A stretch of DNA of 7,906 nucleotides, taken from assembly GCA_005889395.1 (NCBI GenBank), contig VBFX01000012.1, forward strand, positions 1 to 7,906. Direction: 5' to 3'. The translations under genes and the position numbers were made by a program. The stretch's first letter is position 1. Each line of letters starts with the position of its first letter. A model generated the notes under the pieces. It was not told the DNA's origin. It saw nothing but the letters and a program-made list of their open reading frames with translations, and did not search any database. Of the stretch, positions 6,196 through 7,906 are shown one piece after another. This DNA comes from Chloroflexota bacterium. GTDB taxonomy: Bacteria > Chloroflexota > Dormibacteria > CF-121.

Positions 6196-6750
6196 TATCA
6201 CCTCGGCCGTCTTCAACGCAGGCTTCGCAGCCGCATCGCGGCTGGTCCAGATGTACATATCTGGGAGCCCGTTCATGCCGAGCGTCTGATTGATCTCGCC
6301 GATGTGATACGCGTCGTGCGTCAGGAGACGCATGAGGACACCCTGACGGGTATGAATCTGAACCTGCCCGTTTAGCTCACGGCGGAACTCGTCCTGGAGC
6401 ATCGCCGGCGTCCATCGCTCGAGACAATCCGCGACGATGGTCCAGGTCGATTGAAGCGCGAAGACGAGCTCGCTTGCCGCACGTGGGTGGGTAGGGTCGT
6501 CTTCCCAGCCGTCGCCGCCGGGATCGTTGAAGGGCGTGCGCTCGGCGCCAGGCTCTTTGAAGACGTTGCAGAGCCAGTACGGACGCACTCCCGCGGTATG
6601 GGCGGCAATGGCCCAGATCGGCCAGAGATGGGGAGCGGCCCGCAGTTGGAGCTGTTGCGGGGAGAGTTCGCCGATCCGTTCCACGAGGCGTTCCTGGGCG
6701 AACCGCCATCCGTCGTAGAAGGGTGCAACGCTCTCGGATGTGGTGATCAT
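6142..6750 (-). CDS. DinB-fold metal-dependent protein
   Basis: This 202-residue protein of the DinB/YfiT-like four-helix superfamily includes putative metal-dependent thiol or hydrolytic enzymes; its substrate is unknown. The family's three metal-binding histidines are visible as His51 (WAIAAHTAGVRPYW) and His145/His149 in THDAYHIGEINQTLG (144-158). The fold probably ends near MYIW (165-168). The last 17 residues (186-202) are encoded antisense to tRNA-Ser and resemble the spurious tails produced by reading a tRNA backwards. The TAG stop lies opposite the anticodon. The ATG overlaps the DUF72 stop as ATGA, with AGGTGAGG just upstream inside the DUF72 gene, so the start is well supported and the two genes are likely co-translated. 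The family name comes from a DNA-damage-inducible gene, but no SOS box is seen here. Confidence 0.9.
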   Translation of the reverse strand: MITTSESVAPFYDGWRFAQERLVERIGELSPQQLQLRAAPHLWPIWAIAAHTAGVRPYWLCNVFKEPGAERTPFNDPGGDGWEDDPTHPRAASELVFALQSTWTIVADCLERWTPAMLQDEFRRELNGQVQIHTRQGVLMRLLTHDAYHIGEINQTLGMNGLPDMYIWTSRDAAAKPALKTAEVIREGRDSNPGSGNTRSSA

Positions 6751-7484
6751 GCCTCACCTACTTTAGCGTTGACGAGCGATATGAGCGTCTTCGCGTCTTT
6801 GATCGCATGGCCTTCCATGTCGTTGTTGAAGTACACAAAAACGTCCAGGCCGTCACGGTGCCAGCCGATGACCCGATGGGCCCACGGCTGGAGGGCGCGT
6901 CGACCGTAGCCGAGGCCGTTCGGGGGCAGATGCATCCTTATATATGTGAAGTCGCTCGTGGTCTCGAGCGCCTTCGGCATCTTCGGGTGATCCGGGATGG
7001 TGAGGGCGATTCGATGGGCGCGGAGCAACTCGAAGACCGCCGGCACCAGCCACGAGTCGTGCCGGAACTCAAGGGTGAAGCGTTCGTCCGTCGGGAGCAT
7101 GCCGATGAATCGCTCGAGGCGCTCGAGGTCCGCGTGAAAGTTGGCCTGCAGCTGGAACAGGATCGGACCCAATTTTTCGCCGAGGCCGAGTGCCGCGTCG
7201 ACGACCAGGTCGATCGACTTCTTTTCGCCGGCGAGCCGCTTGATGTGGGTGACGTAGCGGCTGCCCTTGACCGCAAAGAGGAACCCGGGTGGGGCCTGCT
7301 CTCGCCAGGCCTCAAACCGCTCACGCGGCGGCTGGCGGTAGAACGAGTTGTTGAGCTCGACGGAATTGAAGTGCTGGGCATAGAACGCGAAGTGTTCTCG
7401 TGCCGGCATCTTCTCCGGATAGAAGCGCTTTCGCCAGTGCGCGTACGACCAGCCTGAACAGCCGATCCGGACGTCGCCTGCCAT
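6747..7484 (-). CDS. DUF72 (YecE-like) family protein
   Basis: This 245-residue protein of the DUF72/YecE family has a TIM-barrel-like fold, is cytoplasmic, and has no settled biochemical role. Recognisable family segments, in order, are IGCSGWSY (7-14), NSVELNNSFYR (40-50), FAVKGSRYVTHIKRL (70-84), GPILFQL (106-112), TLEFRHDSW (136-144) and the C-terminal VYFNNDMEGHAIKDA (217-231). Together they show a full-length, intact protein. It starts 30 bases after the stop of the HNH endonuclease gene and overlaps the DinB-fold gene by four bases (ATGA), so the three probably form one minus-strand transcript. No strong Shine-Dalgarno precedes its ATG; a nearby upstream ATG is out of frame. Confidence 0.93.
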   Translation of the reverse strand: MAGDVRIGCSGWSYAHWRKRFYPEKMPAREHFAFYAQHFNSVELNNSFYRQPPRERFEAWREQAPPGFLFAVKGSRYVTHIKRLAGEKKSIDLVVDAALGLGEKLGPILFQLQANFHADLERLERFIGMLPTDERFTLEFRHDSWLVPAVFELLRAHRIALTIPDHPKMPKALETTSDFTYIRMHLPPNGLGYGRRALQPWAHRVIGWHRDGLDVFVYFNNDMEGHAIKDAKTLISLVNAKVGEA

Positions 7485-7514
7485 CGATGACCATTCTGGA
7501 GAAGACCGTCGATC

Positions 7515-7906
7515 TCAGGCGGCCGGGGCCGTGTCGGGCGCGCGGGTTCGGTAGTAGTCATAGACGGGTGGGATCGCCAACAGCCGACCGTCATCCGAGC
7601 GGGCCAACTTCCACCCGCCCTCGTGAACCATCCAGTGGTGTCGATGACAGAGCAGGAGCAGGTTGGATAGATCCGTCGCACCACCTTGAATCCAGTGAAC
7701 AAGGTGATGAGCGGCACTCCACGAGGCTGGCCGTTCGCATCCCGGCCACTGGCAGTGTTGGTCGCGAGCGTTCAGGGCGCGTCGGGTCGCGCCGGAGACC
7801 ACCCGAACTGCTCGGCCGGCGTCGACGATCACCGAGCCGGGACCGAAGACGACCCGTGCGACGTTGGCGTCGCAGGCCAGCCGCTGCACGGTCGTCGCCG
7901 ACACGG
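7515..7906 (-). CDS. DUF222/HNH endonuclease family protein, C-terminal part
   Basis: About 130 C-terminal residues of a DUF222-HNH protein are present. This family is abundant in actinobacteria and was formerly noted as the 13E12 repeat proteins. The gene is cut by the right window edge; the DUF222 domain should lie beyond it. Visible are the usual linker (TVQRLACDANVARVVFGPG, 5-23 counting from the first GTG) and the HNH domain at about 41-100. Probable zinc ligands are Cys51 and Cys56 with Cys86-x2-His89. The catalytic AHH is at 65-67 and Asn81 follows in DLSNLLLLC. GWKL then leads to a short tail. The GTG at 7904 is probably internal rather than the start. These proteins are presumed nucleases, often multicopy and sometimes carried on mobile DNA, but no mobility gene is seen here. 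Confidence 0.92.
   Translation of the reverse strand, partial: VSATTVQRLACDANVARVVFGPGSVIVDAGRAVRVVSGATRRALNARDQHCQWPGCERPASWSAAHHLVHWIQGGATDLSNLLLLCHRHHWMVHEGGWKLARSDDGRLLAIPPVYDYYRTRAPDTAPAA

Noticed and set aside
6228..6244. Hairpin CAGCCGC-ATC-GCGGCTG downstream of tRNA-Ser as a terminator
   Set aside because: It has a seven-pair stem but no T-tract, and it lies inside the DinB-fold coding sequence, so selection on the protein and chance explain it as well.
6030..6293. Plus-strand open frame spanning tRNA-Ser
   Set aside because: Its middle is a translation of the tRNA itself, a common false gene.
7515..7904. HNH frame as a complete small endonuclease starting at GTG 7904
   Set aside because: The sequence from its first residues matches the internal linker of DUF222-HNH proteins, so the gene most likely continues beyond the right edge.

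Overview
This GC-rich window is densely packed bacterial chromosome. A DUF222/HNH-type endonuclease gene, a UdgX-type uracil-DNA glycosylase, cyanophycin genes and apparently leaderless transcripts together suggest an actinobacterium or a neighbouring high-GC lineage such as Chloroflexota or Dormibacterota. That placement is inference, because there is no rRNA or ribosomal protein gene to anchor it. No transposase, integrase, CRISPR array or phage gene was seen.

Left block (1-3688, minus strand): a two-gene cyanophycin operon, cyanophycinase (cphB) followed by cyanophycin synthetase (cphA). The two overlap by four bases (GTGA). CphA polymerises aspartate and arginine into a nitrogen reserve and CphB breaks the polymer down to dipeptides. 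CphA runs to, or to within a few bases of, the left edge.

Middle block (3689-5646): a 166-base divergent intergenic region, then on the plus strand a soluble PAS-type histidine kinase without a response regulator. Its 3' end overlaps a UdgX-like uracil-DNA glycosylase that appears to start at TTG. UdgX proteins excise uracil and then become covalently joined to the DNA through a histidine, and the KRRLH segment with that histidine is present.

Small-gene block (5648-6195): one base after the glycosylase stop, the minus strand carries two unrecognised small genes joined by another GTGA overlap. The first product (87 aa) is acidic and the second (55 aa) is strongly basic. Divergent to them is a complete tRNA-Ser(GCU). 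The short space between holds overlapping, symmetrical -10 elements that could fire in both directions.

Right block (6142-7906, minus strand): the 3' part of a DUF222/HNH endonuclease gene cut by the right edge, then a DUF72 (YecE-like) gene, then a DinB-fold gene joined to DUF72 by an ATGA overlap. The DinB frame reads into the antisense of tRNA-Ser and stops opposite its anticodon.

Most families here are known. The items that look least described are the acidic/basic small-gene pair with its shared promoter, and the kinase-UdgX overlap.
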